NCBI GenBank assembly: GCA_002422865.1
Contig: DITN01000089.1
Span: forward strand, 1 to 15,819
Direction: 5' to 3'
DNA from: Bacteroidetes bacterium UBA6183
GTDB taxonomy: Bacteria > Bacteroidota > Bacteroidia > UKL13-3
Length of the DNA stretch: 15,819 bases
Part shown: positions 14,471 to 15,819 of the stretch, in pieces
How the letters are laid out: every line of letters begins with the position of its first letter
How positions within the stretch are numbered: the first letter of the stretch is position 1
Position numbers and translations under genes: made by a program
Notes under the pieces: model-generated
What the model saw: only the letters and a program-made list of their open reading frames with translations
What the model was told of the DNA's origin: nothing
The model's database searches: none

Positions 14471-15817
14471 CTAATTTTGATTCTTCATTTTCAATGTTAT
14501 GTCGCCAATATTATAACTATATATTGAAGCTGGTAAAAATGAAAATAATAAACCTTCTATTTGCTTTATTCCTAGTTGGTCTATTGATGTTACTAAAGCA
14601 TTTTTAAAATTGTTGCTTTTACAAAAATGTATTAAACTTTTTAATTCGTTTGGTTTTTCAAAATATCGATTACTCCATTTTATTTCAACACCCCATTGAG
14701 GTTTATATTTTTTATCATCAACCAATACTAAGTCTACTTCACCTTCCTTTCTACCTTCTTTCCATCGGGCATAGGTTAAATCTAATTTTTCTCTATGCAT
14801 CCATTGCGATAAAACTGCTGTTTCCACCATATTTCCCATTTCACTGTCCGTTTCACTAATGGGTGAAAATAAGGCTGTCCGCAATGATGGATTTGTCAAA
14901 TACACCTTGAAGCTAGTTATTCGTTTTAGTCGTTTTGCTGTTACGTCAACTTTGTTTAATACTTTGATTAAGAATGCTGCTTCTAAATATTCTAGGTATT
15001 TTTTCAAAGTGTCTTTTTGTATACCACTTTCTTTACTCATTGTTTCATAAGAAAATTCATTCCCAGTATTGTAGGCTATGTATGTAAAAAATCGGTTTAA
15101 CTCTTGTACGTCTTTTATCCCGTATAAGCTTGGTAAATCTCTAAGTAATACTTTATCTACAATATCGTTTTTTACGTAACGCCCCATATCACTTTGTATC
15201 TTTTCACTTAAAACAACTTCAGGGTAGCCACCGAAGTTTAAGTAATGCACAAACTCTTTATTTAAAGCCTTTATATCGTGTGAAAGACAATACGGTATTT
15301 GATTTTCTCCATAGCTAATTTCTCCATTGTACATTAAGTGGTTCATTTCCTTGAGATGAATGTATTCCTGAAATGTAAGTGGAGGTAACATAAAATCTGT
15401 AAATCTACCCGCTCCGCTTTCCGAGCTATGCCATTTTAATGCTGCTGCGGCTGAACCTGAAACAATAAATTTTGTTTCAGGAAATGAATCAACTAACACC
15501 TTAAGGTGGCGTTCCCAATCCTTCAGGTATTGTATTTCGTCAAAAAAAACGTAGCAACCTTTTAGATTGTCTTGATTGAGTGATTGCTTACATAAATTTA
15601 AAATGTCTTCTAAACTTAAGTGCACATAAATAGGGTTGTCTATGCCTATGAAAAATATTTTTTGCGGATTTACATTTTCAATCAATAATTGTTGAATGCT
15701 GTGAAATAACATTACAGTTTTCCCAACCCGTCTTGGCCCCATAAGAACCAATGCTCTTTTTACATTTTTTTCTATTACAAATGGATAAAACAAGCTAAAA
15801 TATAGTCGCTTGGCCAT
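14471..15817 (-). CDS. AAA ATPase with DUF4143 and PD-(D/E)xK-like C-terminus (start may lie beyond the window)
   Basis: A member of the AAA_14/DUF4143 ATPase group, frequent in accessory gene pools of Bacteroidota and archaea and mostly of unknown function. Walker A is GPRRVGKT (27-34), Walker B YVFFDEIQ (89-96, with D93 and E94), sensor-1-like IVSGSAA (118-124), and SGAGRF (134-139) gives the usual arginine before the LPPLTFQEY block (144-152). Residues about 185-310 form the helical/winged-helix DUF4143 part (GGYPEV 196-201, YLEYLEAAFLI 274-284). The C-terminal domain keeps a nuclease-like core: E360, D362, then E378-x-K380. The 448-residue reading starts at the ATG at 15817, but only two bases remain upstream and the frame is not closed by a visible stop, so a few N-terminal residues could be missing. 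No partner gene is visible. Confidence 0.88.
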   Translation of the reverse strand: MAKRLYFSLFYPFVIEKNVKRALVLMGPRRVGKTVMLFHSIQQLLIENVNPQKIFFIGIDNPIYVHLSLEDILNLCKQSLNQDNLKGCYVFFDEIQYLKDWERHLKVLVDSFPETKFIVSGSAAAALKWHSSESGAGRFTDFMLPPLTFQEYIHLKEMNHLMYNGEISYGENQIPYCLSHDIKALNKEFVHYLNFGGYPEVVLSEKIQSDMGRYVKNDIVDKVLLRDLPSLYGIKDVQELNRFFTYIAYNTGNEFSYETMSKESGIQKDTLKKYLEYLEAAFLIKVLNKVDVTAKRLKRITSFKVYLTNPSLRTALFSPISETDSEMGNMVETAVLSQWMHREKLDLTYARWKEGRKEGEVDLVLVDDKKYKPQWGVEIKWSNRYFEKPNELKSLIHFCKSNNFKNALVTSIDQLGIKQIEGLLFSFLPASIYSYNIGDITLKMKNQN

Positions 15818-15819
15818 TG

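Noticed and set aside
1..15819. CRISPR array, tRNA/rRNA genes, transposase or prophage genes
   Set aside because: No regularly spaced repeats, cloverleaf-like sequences, rRNA-like blocks or transposase/integrase motifs were noticed on either strand.

Overview
The window is about 15.8 kb of AT-rich bacterial chromosome, most likely from a member of the Bacteroidota. The evidence for this is: promoters of the TAnnTTTG type with an upstream TTTG, start codons preceded by A-rich stretches rather than Shine-Dalgarno boxes, frequent TTA leucine codons, an archaeal/eukaryotic-type prolyl-tRNA synthetase, LPP20-type lipoproteins, an OmpP1/FadL-family porin and a DUF4143 ATPase. No order or genus can be named from the sequence alone. 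Most of the window is ordinary core chromosome; only the right end, beyond 14.16 kb, has an accessory look.

Layout. (1) 1-2446: pheT on the plus strand, missing only the first base of its ATG, closed by a perfect 12-bp bidirectional terminator. (2) 2464-5549: on the minus strand, the etfB-etfA operon with its own promoter and terminator, followed by a separate TetA-like MFS exporter gene that converges on pheT. (3) 5571-8005: a small TPR protein gene on the plus strand converges (4-bp gap) on two minus-strand LPP20-type lipoprotein genes. These two are separated from each other by a strong hairpin; the first has a clear promoter. (4) 8089-11815: a minus-strand run of three closely spaced genes, likely one operon: a Trp/Gly/Asn-rich lipoprotein, an OmpP1/FadL-type outer-membrane barrel and a patatin-like phospholipase that starts at GTG. 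(5) 11844-14163: proS, divergent from that operon and with its own promoter, then an unrecognised 230-aa cytoplasmic protein and a 16-bp terminator. (6) 14164-14470: a gene-free segment with overlapping inverted repeats and a spaced direct repeat. (7) 14471 to the right edge: a DUF4143-type AAA ATPase on the minus strand.

How the genes fit together. Two aminoacyl-tRNA synthetase genes supply housekeeping translation functions. EtfAB carries electrons from flavin dehydrogenases (not encoded here) toward the respiratory chain. At least four products (two LPP20 lipoproteins, the low-complexity lipoprotein and the FadL-like barrel) are predicted to belong to the cell envelope, and the barrel plus patatin pairing suggests lipid uptake or turnover. 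I found no CRISPR array, IS element, prophage, tRNA or rRNA gene and no recognisable new defence system. The items most worth a second look are the structured non-coding segment beside the DUF4143 ATPase, the unusual lipoprotein of the three-gene envelope operon, and the tandem LPP20 genes split by a terminator.
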